The translations under genes and the position numbers were made by a program. The notes beneath the pieces are model-generated. The model was not told where the DNA came from. It saw nothing but the letters and a program-made list of their open reading frames with translations, and ran no database searches. 64,000 nucleotides of DNA from Durusdinium trenchii (lineage: Eukaryota; Sar; Dinophyceae; Suessiales; Symbiodiniaceae), in NCBI GenBank assembly GCA_963970005.1, contig CAXAMN010026695.1, positions 330,363 to 394,362 on the forward strand, given 5' to 3'. Below, piece after piece: positions 50,200-63,190 of this stretch (positions within the stretch are counted from its first letter, which is position 1; the number at the start of each line of letters is the position of its first letter).

Positions 50200-50440
50200 A
50201 TCATGTGTGTGCCTTGGCACACACCTCAGGTTGCGTGCAACAAAACATTCTTTCATTAAATTGCTTGACAATCATGACTTGTGGTCTGCAATTGCTTGCG
50301 CTGCTGAATCATTTGAAGGCCGAATCCACCTGTCCAAGGTTAAAGCGCATGCAGGTCGAAGTGTGAGCTCGGGGTATGCGCCGGAAAGTGCGCTTGCTCA
50401 ACCTATTGCTGCTGGTGAGCTATCTTTTACTTGTGGCCCT
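50200..50440 (+). pseudogene. LINE-type RNase H, C-terminal part
   Basis: The plus-strand frame reads FIKLLDNHDLWSAIACAAES and then RIHLSKVKAHAGRSVSSGYA. The pieces DNHDLW and LSKVKAH fit the late RNase H segment, whose His and preceding helix complete the fold. It begins about 80 bp beyond the start of the minus-strand gag-like ORF. Together with 46.5-47.0 kb it can be read as one RNase H domain split by the minus-strand retroelement, but they could also be separate copies. Confidence 0.5.
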
Positions 50441-51029
50441 GTGCACTCAGTGGTTGACCATGACTTTGAAGGTACAGTAAGTTTGTTTCTGATCCCACCA
50501 ACCTGCTGTTTTCGATCAAGTTCGCAAGCACCACCGGCGGTTTGCTGATTCAACTTGATGCCCGGACCGGACGTCAGTCCCATGTGCTCGCGTCATATTC
50601 CGAAACATTGCCCCGGAGATGCTTCATCAGTCTATGACTTGCAAGGTTTTGCGCTCAATCAGATTATATTTGGAACGTGCTGCGTGCTTGTACTTGTCTG
50701 GACCCAAAAAATGATGACTCGCGAGTCCTCTGGGTATTGGTGTTCCTAATTGTTCCTAGATTTTTGCACTCAGAGCAGTGATGTGGAGTGGTTGGCTTCG
50801 AACGGTTCTTTTCACAAAGCAGTGTCATTTCCGTGTTCTGTTCACCTCTATTATGAAAGCTTGCGGGCTGCGGATCTATCCTTACAGAAAGATTTCCCTA
50901 CTTCAGAACTTTGGCTTTGGCTTCCTGTCCGGCTTCGTTGGCGGCATTCATCTGACTTATCCTGTTCGGGTCTGGTATGCTCTTGCTTCGGCTGCTTTGG
51001 CCATGGTGAATGGGGCTGATTCTTCTAGG
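50441..51029. other. No gene recognised
   Basis: Short plus-strand frames follow the RNase H remnant; they may be LINE 3' sequence, but no motif supports this. Confidence 0.35.
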
Positions 51030-51112
51030 AAGGACGCTACTAGGTGGAGGCCATCGCCACTAGGTTGGAGGCCATTGCTACTAGGAGCAAGAAACTACTA
51101 GTAGCAAGGATC
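51030..51112. repeat. Minisatellite, GGAGGCCAT(C/T)GCTACTAGG type
   Basis: Contains 'GGAGGCCATCGCCACTAGGT' and 'TGGAGGCCATTGCTACTAGG' followed by AGCAAGAAACTACTAGTAGC. It joins the 21-bp and CTACTAGGAGCAA forms of the dispersed family in one place. Confidence 0.8.
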
Positions 51113-53369
51113 ACTTTGTCCCGAATCTTCGTGAGTGTTGTTCTTCTATCTATGCTTTACCCCTTCCGGCGGTTGACTCAGTGTAGAAGGCAACGGTGAA
51201 GTGGACACCCTCATTCTTTAACGGGTAGCGAGCTTGAGAGGCAGGCCGGCCGGTTTGCAGCAAGCAAACATGATATTAGATGAAAAACAGAACCTTTGCA
51301 TACCTATGGTAGAATCCCCTGTACTGGCTCAAGTCATACCCTTGAGAGCAAGATTGTGAGATTCTCTGCTGCATCCTGTTCCTTGAGACCTAAAACCGCT
51401 ATTTTACAGAGAATTGTTAGTAATAGAATCTGATGTCTCATTCTCTCTGATCAGGACAAAAGAATCCATGATTGACAGCAACTGCAGTCCGCCAAGGTCT
51501 TGAAGTCATCGACGCCAGTGACGACACTGCCCTCAGGATTCCACACATGATATATAGATCTATATATTTATCTCAGATTCTGTCAAGATTCTGGCCCTCT
51601 GGCGCTCTGGTATTAAAAGCAAACAATGAGGCTGGAAAGAAAGCATGGTGGCAGTCACTCAGCTCGGCAATGATGCGCGATACTATCATAGTTGTGTTGT
51701 GTGTGGTGCAGGATCAAACGGACAGGCCAACAATCTTAGTCATATGTTGTGCTGTTGTGTAAAAACTGAAGGGAAGTCAATTATGCCAAAACCCAAGCAA
51801 TTGCATAGAATTGCATCTTTTCGACTCACGCATGAACATCGAATCTTCGCTGCCGGCCCTACAAGCATCCAGTTGCGGAGTGGTGAGTCGAGGCCGTCTG
51901 CAGCAAACGGAATTTTTGCTTAACCTGTAAATCTTTCAAAAATGAATGGACAACACGAGGAGTAGGAGTTTGTTCTCTCTGCGATGTTGACACTGCTCCA
52001 CTAAATTGATCACATGTCAGAGGATAAAGCTTGCTGCTCATTTCGCAAGCACCGACCGTATGACCGAACAGCTGCTCTTCTGAAGGCCTAAGCCACCGGT
52101 ACCCTTTCTAGACACAAGTGCAGAATTGAACCGAATCACTCGTAGTGTTTGCTTTGGAGAGTAAACTTGCTGAAGGGTCGGTGACTCGTGGCTGCCCCGA
52201 TTGCTCTATAATACTGGCCTTGACATTGGTCTCGGCCACCTGACCACAAAGACGAGACGCTGCAATGGAAGGGCCCTCACAAAGTCCACACTAAACACGA
52301 CGCCATTACAGCTCCGAAACATGGGCCGTCGGTGGTGGAACCGCTTCTTTCGTGCAGAAACGCCAATTGGCCACATGCATCATTGATCCCAGAAAGCCGC
52401 TGCCCAGCCAGCTCTCAAAGCTAGCGGCCAAAATGGCCAAAGCAAAAAGATTCTTGAACTTACAGCAAAAGGCTCTTGAGCTCTCTGATTGTCACTTCAA
52501 TGACACTCTGCTCTCTGGTCTTCTCAATCCTTGGTAGTCGGGACTGGTCCAATAGTCAAGGAATGTGCACGGTAAAGGAGTGCACAAAAATCTAAAGCAA
52601 GCAGGCCAGTGGCCAGCAGGGCTTGGCCGCACTCATCAGCATCAAGTCACTCATAACGTCAAAGCACATAATAATGTGTAAAACGTCTGATGCAGTTTCA
52701 AATACCAGGTGATCTTTCTAGAGATGATGATCTTTCTTCCGAAAACAACTTGAGACAAATGTTGGAACTCTTTGAATCCACCAAAGAGTGCCCAGCCGAA
52801 TGTCCGTCAAAAGATGCGAACGGCAACTTGATGCAGAACTGGACGTCAAACGTCAAAGTATGGGCATTCCCTTGACTACACAAGGTGGATTTGTATAGCC
52901 AAATGACGATATTGCGCACTTGAAAAGGAGAATCTGTACCACCTTTCAACATATCAGCCTGCATCATAATATGCTGCCGAATTTTAGGGCAAAATAGCTC
53001 AGAAATATTTCGTTATCCGAAGAGTCAGACAGCCGACCCAAGAACGGATGTCTTAATCAATCGGGATTGATTGGCCAGCATCCGAGACAATCTCCAAAGC
53101 ATTCCACACAGCTTTGTGAATAAAAATGTATCTAAGATTGGTGAGTTGATGGAGACATACCGATTGCAGTCCGAAGCCACGTTTCTATTCAGATTCGCCA
53201 GAACAACATTTCTTCACAGGACATATATCTGTATATATCACAGCGCAACCCCGTGAGCATGGTGAGATAGGGCATGCCCGGCCTTGAGTCAAGTTTGGCA
53301 GCTTGGTTTACATGGTCATTCTGCGAAAATCAAATGGTAGAGATGTTCTTACATTCTAGGCACATGGGC
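51113..53369. other. Gene-poor stretch
   Basis: No recognised gene. A plus-strand block near 52,400-52,530 (LSKLAAKMAKAKRFLNLQQK) is protein-like and could be an isolated exon; another near 52,700-52,860 (SENNLRQMLELFESTKECPA) likewise. Neither has a known domain. Confidence 0.35.
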
Positions 53370-53412
53370 ATTGGAGGCCATCGCTAGTAGGTTGGAGGCT
53401 ATTACTGATACA
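53370..53412. repeat. Minisatellite pair, 21-bp family
   Basis: Two units of 'TTGGAGGCCATCGCTAGTAGG' type, the second degenerate. Confidence 0.7.
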
Positions 53413-55009
53413 TGCTGCTATGCTCACGGGAGCCCGTCTGGCTCACTTTGCTCTTCACTGCACCGTCCCTGTTGTAGCGCTTCGTAGCCTTGATTGAGCC
53501 AGTCAGTACCTGTCATGTTGGTGACATGTCATGACCACTCCTAAGCCACAAGACATTCTTCCCGTGACTTTCATGAGATGATTCTTCTTGTGCAAACACC
53601 TACAGTACAAAACCTTGGTGTGAAGATGTGTAAAGCACACTTAATTCTCATGGGCGCGCCTGACAAGTGGATCTGTTCTGCAAGATTTTGACTCGTTGAC
53701 GCATCGAACCTTGGTTTCATACTTACTCTGTGAATCAAAAAAGCAGCACTCCAAGATCACGCATGAGTTGCACAATGTTGAAACCGCAGTGAACATGAAC
53801 AACTCCACATGACGAGGGGCAGCCGAGTCTGTGGAATGCGACTTGAGTCTGGCTGTTGTTGCGGCATCAATGACATGTCTGATTGCCTTCAGGAATCCAA
53901 GCCGCATTTGCTGATAAAACTTCCAAAATCAATCGCTTGCTGTGGTACAGACTCGTACAGACTACATCTCAGAAGGCAAAGTTATCATGCATCAGTCTGT
54001 GGCCAGAACAAGAACCGGTTATACTGGGAGCACCTGTGATGCTCTTACCGAAAGGATGTCTTCGGAGCCCAGGATGACTCTAGCCAGCAGAGAATTCCAC
54101 AAGCTAGAGAAAATCCGGTCCACAAGAGCTGGAGAAGAAAACCCCGAAAACCCCCTACATGTGATGAAACTGGGAGACCAGCAATGACCAGACTTGTGAC
54201 CTTGGCCTCTGAGGGACAGCGCACACTTTTCCGTGGGTATGTGCTTCCGTGTGTGCAGTCTTGACATGCAGCTGTTCGATGCCTAAACAGACTGGAAGGT
54301 CACAATCAACTGTTCGGGTGAAGGTAACAATATACTATAAAATATTTTATACAACTGACTGCACGCTTTGATGGGATAGTCTCAGAGTTGCCAATACACA
54401 ATACCCCTGGAAAGACTGTATGCAACAGATTCTTTGTTTTGATGGCCTATGAAGAAAGGCAGGAACTGGAAGCTGCGCATCTTCTAGGCGCGTCAACCTG
54501 TGCTTTTCAAGTCTGGACAAGGAAAAAGGCTACATGCAAGATTGAGCGCAAGCAAAAAAATTGACGTCAATCACTGTCAATCACTACATCTAGCGGCTAG
54601 CCGCTTTCATTATTGGGAGATGCCGCGGAGATGCTTCTTACTTACCAGAATCCTCTTCACACTAAATTGAGGGAAGTGTCTGCATTTCCTCGCCAATCCG
54701 GGCTTCTGGTGCGAGCAGATTTGGTGCCAGTGTCGATGGGGACGATGTAGTTGCCCTGATCACAGCACGCACTCTGAATTCTACAAGCACCTGAACATCT
54801 GCGCAACGTCTTGCCAGGATCTCTTCAAGTCTGCCAATCAAAAGGCCAACAAGACAAAAAGGTGTGCTTTCTTGCTATTGAGACCTCTTGTGTGCGTGTG
54901 TGTTGCTAAGCGAGATAAGACCACCAAGATGCACGTGCTACTGCGTTACATAATTGAAAGCTGGACGTGGCCTCTATGAAGCCCTCATATTTCGACTACT
55001 AGGGCGGGC
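53413..55009. other. Gene-poor stretch
   Basis: Short frames only; no repeats or domains recognised. Confidence 0.4.
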
Positions 55010-55085
55010 TGCGGCAATCGCTACTAGGAGCAACGACGATACTAGGGCTCCTTGCCCTTACTACTAGGAGCAAGGCCTCTAATAA
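55010..55085. repeat. Minisatellite, CTACTAGGAGCAA type
   Basis: Three imperfect units including CGCTACTAGGAGCAACGACG and TTACTACTAGGAGCAAGGCC, related to 3,111-3,195. Confidence 0.75.
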
Positions 55086-57954
55086 TTCTGACCCGGAGAT
55101 GGTAATTTGAAATTGACACTGTGGAGCTTGCGCATTGGGTTTGACCCCCCAACAACCGAGTTCCACTGGAAGATCACATCCCAGTTCGCCTCTCTGACGT
55201 CTCCATGTATCCAGTGTTCGGATTGGCCTCATGAATTGAGTGAGAAAGGATAGTAAAAAAATAGTTGTATACAGTAAAAGCTGATACTGATGCTTAAGAA
55301 AGAAATGAGTGAACCCTCCAAGTGAAACAAGAACGTTCAATGACAGCGAAGACTTTGAGGCATGTAGCACATGGACCTGAGTTCATCAGGGCTCGCGTCG
55401 TCCAAACTCTCGATAAACTACGAAACTACGTGGCTGAAGCATTTTGAAAGTGGAACTGATACAGTGCTGCAATCTTCTCTACCCGTTTGCGCAATATACT
55501 GTACTGCTCTCTTCATAGATACTACAATAAGTCGCGTCGAACTGACTCCGCAAGGGATTAGACCCTGGGCCCTGGACATCATTACTCCTTACTGTAGATA
55601 CCACTCCGAACACAAATGCTACAGGCTCCAACAAGGAGCTGAAATGCAGCAGGGTAGCTGGAGCTGGCGCAGCAGCTGGAGCTGCAGAGGGCCAAAGCGA
55701 CACATTGTTTGTCATCTGCTCACTGCTGGCCTGGGAAGGGTCCCTGCACCACAGGTGACAGCCCAGTGCACCAACAAGCGCTGTTGCGACGTGACATGGG
55801 TATATACATCGGTCCGTTGAAAGCAGGAGATATATGTCTGGTCATGGTTTCTACCTGCATCCTTTCACAGCTGGCCTCTTCAAAAGGTAGATTGCAAGTC
55901 CAACAAGTGTCCTTTTCCTCCATCCCTTTGTAAAACCTCTTCGTTCACTTCACCATTGGGCAGGGGCAGGGTACAACGACTCTGGATTTTTAGGGTTCCT
56001 GCGACCTTGAGCTGATACGTCACAGTTTCAGTTCTCCCCTTGCCTGTATTGGGAAGGCAAAAACCCAGCTTTCACGCACGACAGTTAGGCCAAAGAAGCA
56101 TGCCAGTGAGCATAAGCAAGCATTGAAGTGGGCCAAGCCCTAGTACAACAGCCTTGACTAATCTTGAGGCTGTGCAGGCTGTACAATAAGTGTTTTTCAG
56201 TATTGCCACGGAACTTTCCTTCTTCACAGGTTGAAATAGGCAGGGCCAGTTGCGAGCAAACAAGGAATTTGGACGGCAGGGCATGGTGAAAAATGTCAAA
56301 CATGGCAGTGACAACATGCAGAGCAAAAACAAGCAGCTTGCAGCTTGTTAGAACAACTGCCACCTTCCAGCTTGTGGGAACCCCTGGTCGCCTCTGCTCA
56401 CTTGATCTATTTTGGGGCATTCCCCAGTCAAGAGCTATATATTATATACATTATACATACATTTAGGTACGTATCATGCACAACTGGCAAAACTACAGAA
56501 AAGCCTATATAATTCTAGTGTTTCATATTCTGACACCAATATCCAGCTCCACTTTGCAAGCTGCACGGATGTCGGTCCTTTGCAGCTCAAGACATACAGG
56601 ACAGCAAACCTTTCTGGGCTTTGAATTTTTCCACCCTAACGATGCCTTCTTCCTGGTTTGATAGGTCCAGCTCAACATTTGTGAAATCAGGATGAATCAG
56701 GTGGTGTGTGAAGCAGCCCTGCAGCTCAAGTGGCGGTGCTTCGCTCGAGGCACAAGCCAAGCGCAGGCTGAGCTGAAGTAATTTGCAGGGCACGGGCTGC
56801 GCTTCTGGGAGTGTAGCCAATGAAAGCATATCCTGAGAATGGCGGAAGCTTCATAGCTGCGTCTCACAACACCCCCAAAAAACCATATACACCGATTCCT
56901 TGAGGCAAGGTTGAGAGCCGAGGGTGCCACGATCATTTGAGGCCAAAGATGCGTGACGGCCAGGCAGTTTGCGTTGGTTGGGGGGGGGGCAACGTCGCAG
57001 TAGAAGTGATTCCCGCTTGCATGCTTGCCGATTCTGATACCACCCCACCGGAGCCAGGCGGAACCCAGAGTTCTATGGAGAGGATCCTTGGAGAACGAAC
57101 AAAATGACGGTCTTGGTGAGATGGGCCCCAATCATTGTCCCGGTGGTGTCCGTAGCATTTAAAAATATATGGCTTGCCAACTGCTGGCACGCACCTTCTT
57201 AGAGAAATGTCGCGTAGAACAAACAGTGAAGAATCGCTCAGCATGGCTGAAGCCTTCTGCACAAATCGCCTACGACTTCAAACAGCGGCAGCTTTCTCCC
57301 AGGGAAGGCTTTCTTAAAAGCTGTTGGTGAGCATCAAAAGTATATAATTGTTGATAATTGTTGCATTGGAAGTCGTTACGGGATGTTACGGGAGGTAGCA
57401 TGGGCCAGAATTCACCATCGTTGCAGGCTATTTAAGTGGTTCTTCAAATCAAAGAGTCCATCATGTCCATCTAGAAAAAACAAAGATACCTGGAATAGCC
57501 AACAACTGCGCGACTGCCAGAAACATCATGTTTTGTCCAATATGTACACACCAACCTATCACAAGCTACATGTGCAAGGTAAACCATGGCATATTAGCTC
57601 AGCAACCAGCCACTACCAACTTGACAGGCCTATCATCGCGGAAATCCACCTACGAGCTCTGGGTATGTTCATACTCCACTGACTCCACCCACCTGACTGA
57701 TCATTTGTTGCTAGTATTTGCTGGGATTGAATAGTGCGAAAATAGAGGATCTTTCAGAGAGAAACAAAGAACCAAAACGTTACCTTTCTGGCTGCGTCTC
57801 CTCGGTTCTCTTGATAGGTCTTCCGGATACTTGGCACATACCTTGGGTGTGCTGCAAGAAACGCAGACTGGCCTTCCTGGTTGTCTTCAAAACAATGGGA
57901 CGGTAGGCAACTAAAGGAAGATAAAGAAAACACAAGTAACTGCAGATCAGGTGC
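55086..57954. other. Gene-poor stretch
   Basis: Several frames of 70-150 codons occur on both strands (for example 55,371-55,820 plus and 56,697-57,131 minus), but they show no conserved pattern and overlap one another in opposite directions. Nothing is supported. Confidence 0.35.
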
Positions 57955-57959
57955 CAAAA

Positions 57960-58094
57960 GTGGGGCCTCGAAAACCCGAGTGACTGCAAAAAGCGTACAA
58001 CGTCTTCATCCCGCATGCCTCGAGGAATGCCTCTCAGAAGCCAGACTTCAACCAACTGTTCAAGGCCGGCCGTAGAAGCCTCTGCTATGGCCAT
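57960..58094 (-). CDS. Candidate exon, RNA-recognition-like (Mei2-type?)
   Basis: The minus-strand frame reads EVWLLRGIPRGMRDEDVVRF and then LQSLGFSRPHFW, ending near a GCACCT/GTAAC boundary. The pattern 'v.LrgIPr.m....v..fL..lGF' resembles the first half of the Mei2-like RRM_2 domain, which is abundant in dinoflagellates. The second RNP motif is not found nearby, so this is tentative. Confidence 0.3.
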
Positions 58095-59439
58095 TCGCCG
58101 AGGTCCTAGGACCTGGAGAACTTGTCATCCGACAAATGAAGCCAGGAGCTAGACCGCTCCGCTGGTCCTGACACCCTGAGAGCCAGAGTGCAGCACTGAT
58201 CCACGCACCCAAAGTCTCACAGTTCTCAAATTGACGATCTGCAGCGTGGAAACTGAGAGAAACAATCAGGGATACTGTAGTGAACCGTCACAAGTTGGCA
58301 TTCTTGTCTTATTCCAACCCAACTTCGAATGACATTCAAAGGTTGGCGTATTACAGTTTCGTGGAAATATTCACAGCAATCAGAAGAATGATATCGTTCA
58401 CAGGCTTACCCTGCCTATACTATTTGTACGATGATTTGGGCTTCCTTAGGCTCGTACAGCAGGTCCAGCTCTGCCTACCTCTGCGTCTTGAGCGAGTGCA
58501 GGTGCCGCAAAGCCTGCCACCTCACATTCTTCACATGAGGAAGAGAGTCGGGCCCTTCCAATCAATCAAAGTAAACAAAGAAACTGCCCTTGATGTTCGA
58601 CAAATCAGCAAAGCCCACGTGCTTCCTGCACAACGCGAACTAACGACCCTCGGAATCTTTGGGAACCAAACAATGCATGGGAGCAACGTCCAGAAACCTT
58701 GTTTTTTGCCCTCTCCTACTACTTAATTATATAAGTAGGCGCCCACTTAATTACAGTAAATAAGGGAGTAAGCTTCTAGCTACTTAAGCTACTACCTACT
58801 GGAAGCAGGATAGCTCACGCTCGCACTAATCATGTGATTCCTAGATTTGGGGGGGAAACTTAACTAGGATCCTTGTGCGCAGCCCTATGCGACCGTTTCT
58901 GTTCAAATACCAGTGAGCGCAGCTACCTGGAAAGGCACTTTGCATGTTTGATTTGGTCTATGGTGGGATGGTGCAGCCCCATAAAAGCTGCACGGGTAAG
59001 ATACAGTCTTGCGAAGTGCGAAGAATCTTCAAGGAGCGAAACAAGCAACCAAGAGAGTCAAACAAAATTGATCGTGGACACAGTGTATCAACGAATTCAG
59101 CCTGTGTATATATATATACTTACAGTATGGTTTTGTGTTTGCTAAACAAGAAAAATAGAGACATGTTTCGCCACTACCCCCATCTTGCCAATGCCTTTTG
59201 TAACGCTTAAAGAACCTTCCCCAAGAATCTAGGAACCGTTTGGATCATGCAAAGAGTTCTTCAGGTAGGATTTTCCTGCCTCCCGCTTCAGAAAACGTGT
59301 CCTCAAAGAGCTCTCGTGCATCCTTGTACGTGGTATCCTCCGTGCTACTACTATGTAGCTAGTTGGCTACTACCTACCTCCCGGCCTCTCCTGTCCCCGG
59401 CAGCCTAACCCCCCTCAGAAAAAAAAAAAGAAGTAAGAA
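58095..59439. other. Gene-poor stretch
   Basis: A 148-codon plus-strand frame (58,280-58,726) has no recognised domain. The rest shows only short frames. Confidence 0.35.
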
Positions 59440-59475
59440 AGAAACAAAGAAACAAAGATAGATAGATAGATAGAT
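59440..59475. repeat. (GATA)n and AAAGAAAC microsatellites
   Basis: A short run of AAGAAACAAAGAAACAAAGA is followed by GATAGATAGATAGATAGATT. Confidence 0.85.
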
Positions 59476-59706
59476 TCCAAGGCTCCTGTATACCGCCGGT
59501 AGGCTCCGCCGGTAGAATTCTCGGCACCCCTACAATTGTTGCAGCAGCTGCTCGCCTGAGGATCTCAGAGAAATGATAAACTACAAGTGTGGGTCGTATG
59601 CGGTACTAGTAGCTCCTGGCAGCTTAGTGCGAGCGCTGCTTCAAGGAACCTTCCCCAGCCCTAAACGGGGGGAGCTTCCTTGAAGAAGCGTGAGCTATCC
59701 TGCGTC

Positions 59707-59795
59707 TATACTAGTAGCTACCTAGCTACTACTAGCTACCTAGCTACTACTAGCTACCTACCTACTACTAGCTACATACCTACCTCACCTCTCGC
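59707..59795. repeat. TAGCTACC / CTACTACTAG tandem repeat
   Basis: Units like CTAGCTACTACTAGCTACCT repeat about four times. Confidence 0.85.
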
Positions 59796-61439
59796 GGCCT
59801 ACCCCCCTTTTAAAAAGATAAAAGCAAGAAACTTCTCTTTGGAGCACAGTTGTGAGAATCGAAATTGATCCGTGATCGTTCTGCTTCGGACCCAAACCTT
59901 GGCCAAACAATCTCGTACAAACTTTCAAGAGCTAAGTGCCTCGATGTTGGAAGAAGCCAGGCCTCAAAGATATTGGCAAATTTCATTGACACCAATACAT
60001 ACTCATATTATAAGATCTTACAAGCCATACAGTAAGCCTCAAATTTGCTCAGTTTGTTTGTGCAAGGGCTTTGGGTAAATGCAATCATCTAATTGTCTGA
60101 AAGTGGCAATCTCCTACAAGGCTTTAGTATGTAAAGCAAAAAGGAGCAGCAGAAGTCGGGAAACCAAACCACAAAACCAAAGCGCTCCCTTGTCCGGGCC
60201 TCACCAAGACCGCACATGCCCACTGCACATCCCACAGCCTGTACGTGCAATGATTTGTGACAGCATGTGCACCTTTCTGTACACTTGGCCTGACTGTTGC
60301 ATGACTGCATATGCACTTGTCTGCCCTAGCGCACTCAGATAGGTCTTCTTGGTCCCTCACGGCAAACAAGAGGCCCCAGCTGCGTCTCTCCTGCGCTTCA
60401 GTCGAACAAATCGAGCTGTTTAGGGAAAGGTGCAGAACAAACGATATTAAACAGTTCTACATGTGTGTCCTTGAGAAGGAATTAGAAGGTATACTATATC
60501 GTGACATCCATCCCGGAAGGTGACGCATAGGAGGCTCCCCATTGCCGCCCAGTTTCCTGGGCTTGAAGTCTGTGGGCAGCCATGACGCCTGGCTGACAGA
60601 CTGTCTCACCCTACTGACCCGATCATCAAAGCAAAAAGTTATACAAAATTATACAAATTTGACACCCTGAGAAACTAGTCAGTTACGGAAGTCGGAAATA
60701 GGTGTGATGTTTACAAAGGAACATGTGACTGCAACTTTCTAACTTTGACTCAACAACTCCGCTTGAAATTTTCAGAAACGGCGCGTCTTGGCCTGGAGAA
60801 GAGGCGAGATGAAAAACAAAAATGTCCTTGAACCACGGGTCAAGCAGACATTCAAATGTTTCGTCATGGATGTTGATGATATTGCAGCCATGTTTGGCTG
60901 ATCGTGAATAATGAAGAAGTGGACTGAAATGAAATGAAATGAAATAAACAAAACCATGCAAAGTCAAGTGCTCATCTCAGTGCATGTTTCAAGTCTTGGT
61001 GGCTCAGCGGATCTTTTTCCTGTGCTAAGGCCGTATAAGGCAATGCAAGCCCTGAAGCCCTTCAGCTTCAAGGGCCAGTCTAAACCGCGGCGGCTTCTTT
61101 GTGGGGATTTGCAAGTGGGACGATGTACCTGCACAAAGCTATAAAGATCTCATCTGCAGTGCAGTAAATATACAATAGATAATAGCAGTCTCTAACTGTC
61201 CCATTGAAACTGAATAGCCCAAGAAAAACAACAACAACAACTGGGCATGAATCCGCCAGTCAGCAACGGCAACATCGCAAGTTCACCAAGTGTTGCGTTG
61301 AGCCTTTTCCGTATGACATCAGCGTCACAACACGGCAATATGTCGCATAGCACATGTGTCTGCAGCTGTGCAAGCACAATGAAGCCGCAAAAAACAGCCA
61401 CGGGGGAACTTGTTCCGGAACCCGCTCTGGAGCCTGCCA
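59796..61439. other. Gene-poor stretch
   Basis: Minus- and plus-strand frames up to about 90 codons occur without conserved features. A GAAAT pentamer run lies near 60,926-60,947. Confidence 0.35.
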
Positions 61440-61870
61440 GCATGTAGCACCACAGCATGACCCCGACATCAAAATCTCAGCATGGCAACATGTCAGCATG
61501 TCAGCATGAACCATGTCAGCGTGCCAGCATGACGACATGTCAGCACGACAGCCTGACAACAAACATTCTAACATGTCTACACTTCCACGTGACAGCACTA
61601 TAAATAGCACACCAACATTGCACCATCTCAGCATATCGGCGCAACAACACCTCAGCGTGTAAGTATGACAGCATGCTGGCATGTCAGCAAAGACAGAGCG
61701 TAACAGTGTTTGTCAATTTTTGCAAGTTAGCGTGACAGAATGACAACATGTTCGGATGTCGACATGACAACGCACACAGTACGAGAATGGCAACCTAGCG
61801 GCGTGACGACACATCCGCATGACAACATTGCGGCATGACAATGTCAGCAACAGCATGTCAGCATATCTAC
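61440..61870. repeat. Degenerate CATGTCAGC-type repeat array
   Basis: Over about 430 bp, words such as CATGTCAGCATGTCAGCATG, GCATGACGACATGTCAGCAC and GACATGACAACG recur with an irregular period near 9-11 bp. CATG is the constant element. It looks like an old minisatellite. No gene is implied. Confidence 0.8.
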
Positions 61871-61995
61871 AAATTTACTGCGAAGCCTCCTCCAGAACCT
61901 GCTCCAAAGGTTTGTTCTTCGAGTTCAAGGGTCCAAGATGATCGCAGAGCCCGAATTAGACTAGACTTCGGGAACAACCGGGCATATGGTAGATG

Positions 61996-62072
61996 ACTGC
62001 TGATGTGTCTCAACACGATCTCACTAAGGATCCCGGCAGACTGAGGTTTGAGGAACAAAGCGATGAGGTGAG
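61996..62072 (+). CDS. Exon, paralogous copy A (opposite to 63,608-63,690)
   Basis: The plus-strand frame reads DVSQHDLTKDPGRLRFEEQS and then DEV, ending at a GTGAGG donor-like site. A second copy on the minus strand at 63,690-63,608 reads DVSQDDLSKDPGGLRFEEPS and then PQV, ending at GTGCGT. Conservation at protein level with third-base changes suggests selection as coding sequence. The protein family is unknown. Confidence 0.5.
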
Positions 62073-62129
62073 GACATCATCTCTGCTGGCGTCAACTCTC
62101 TTGTGTAAAAGTTACTTGTGTTTTTTTGT

Positions 62130-62168
62130 AAAAAGGTGTGTGTGTGTATATATATATATGTGTGTGTA
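62130..62168. repeat. (TG)n(TA)n dinucleotide microsatellite
   Basis: GTGTGTGTGTATATATATAT is followed by GTGTGTGTA. Confidence 0.95.
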
Positions 62169-62351
62169 CTTCATCTGAACGCTCCAGTTATGGCCCAAGA
62201 GCTCAAACTCAGGCAGGTAGCATTGAGACGGTTTTAAACCTTCCCTCGATTCCACGGTTGTACTGCCCACAAACATACATGTTTGCTTGAGCAACTGACA
62301 TGTTAGATCTGAAGCTTTTGACTGAAGGGTGCGCAGACCACCGATGTGTTT

Positions 62352-62396
62352 GGGCAGGTTGTTGTCAGTTCTGAATGGGTTGTCCCCACAACCCTG
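62352..62396 (+). repeat. Second block of the inverted gene-fragment duplication
   Basis: GGTTGTTGTCAGTTCTGAAT and GGGTTGTCCCCACAAC match the reverse complement of about 63,495-63,543 with few differences. Block order relative to the exon copies is the same in both, at different spacing (about 290 and 65 bp). Confidence 0.65.
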
Positions 62397-62399
62397 GCG

Positions 62400-63055
62400 G
62401 TAGTGTTCCACTGACTTGTTCACTCAGCCTGATTGATTCTCAATATATAATGCAGATCACCAGGTTGGAAAACCGACTTTGCGAAATGCCGGGGTCACTG
62501 AAACATCGGTTTGCGAAACACCCGGGACATCTGAGAGGCAAATTTGCGAAAAAGTCAAATTCGCATTTTTGTTCTTCCAAACACACTTTCTGCCAAACAC
62601 CTGCTTGTGCCAGTCCAATTTCTCAACATGTTCTCATGCCCACACGCTGACTATGCCCAACCATCTTCTCAAACATTCTCAGGTTACTGTAACATGTTTG
62701 AGCTTTCTTTTCAAATAAGAAGAAGCCTAGTTTGAGAGAAAGTGACTCTATTTGTTCAAAGGGCGTGCTACTTACAGATACTTAGAGGTTAAGTTGGAAA
62801 AGATTTGAAAAGAAGATCCTGTAAGTAGCATGAACCTATGTAAACTTAATGCTTGGGTACGTGGATTTGTTCCTTTATCCCCTCTTGGAGGAGATAGATG
62901 GAGAGGACGACGCAGCTAGAGCCGTGGAAAAGCCAGAAGGCGAGCGAGTAGACGGAATTGGAGCGCAACATCTTCTTCAAGACCATTAAACAAAGCTGCA
63001 GTATTGCGAGCGTGAAGTCGGACATCCCTCCAAACCATGAAGCAAATTCAAAGAT
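62400..63055. other. No gene recognised
   Basis: Spacer between the two arms of the inverted duplication; short frames only. Confidence 0.4.
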
Positions 63056-63190
63056 GGGTGGGTAGGAAGTTAGGGAGGTAGGTAGGTAGGTAGGCAGGCT
63101 AGGGTAAGGTAAGGTCAGGTTAGTTTACGTTATGGGGAGGTCAGGAGGTCAGGAGGTCGGTCGGTCGGTTGGTCGGTCGGTGGGTGGGTA
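63056..63190. repeat. (GGTA)n / (GGTC)n microsatellite cluster
   Basis: AGGTAGGTAGGTAGGTAGGC is followed by AGGTCAGG units and by GGTCGGTCGGTTGGTCGGTC. Confidence 0.9.

Noticed and set aside
55371..55820. 149-codon plus-strand frame as a gene
   Set aside because: Composition is irregular, no domain is recognised and it overlaps an opposite frame of similar quality.
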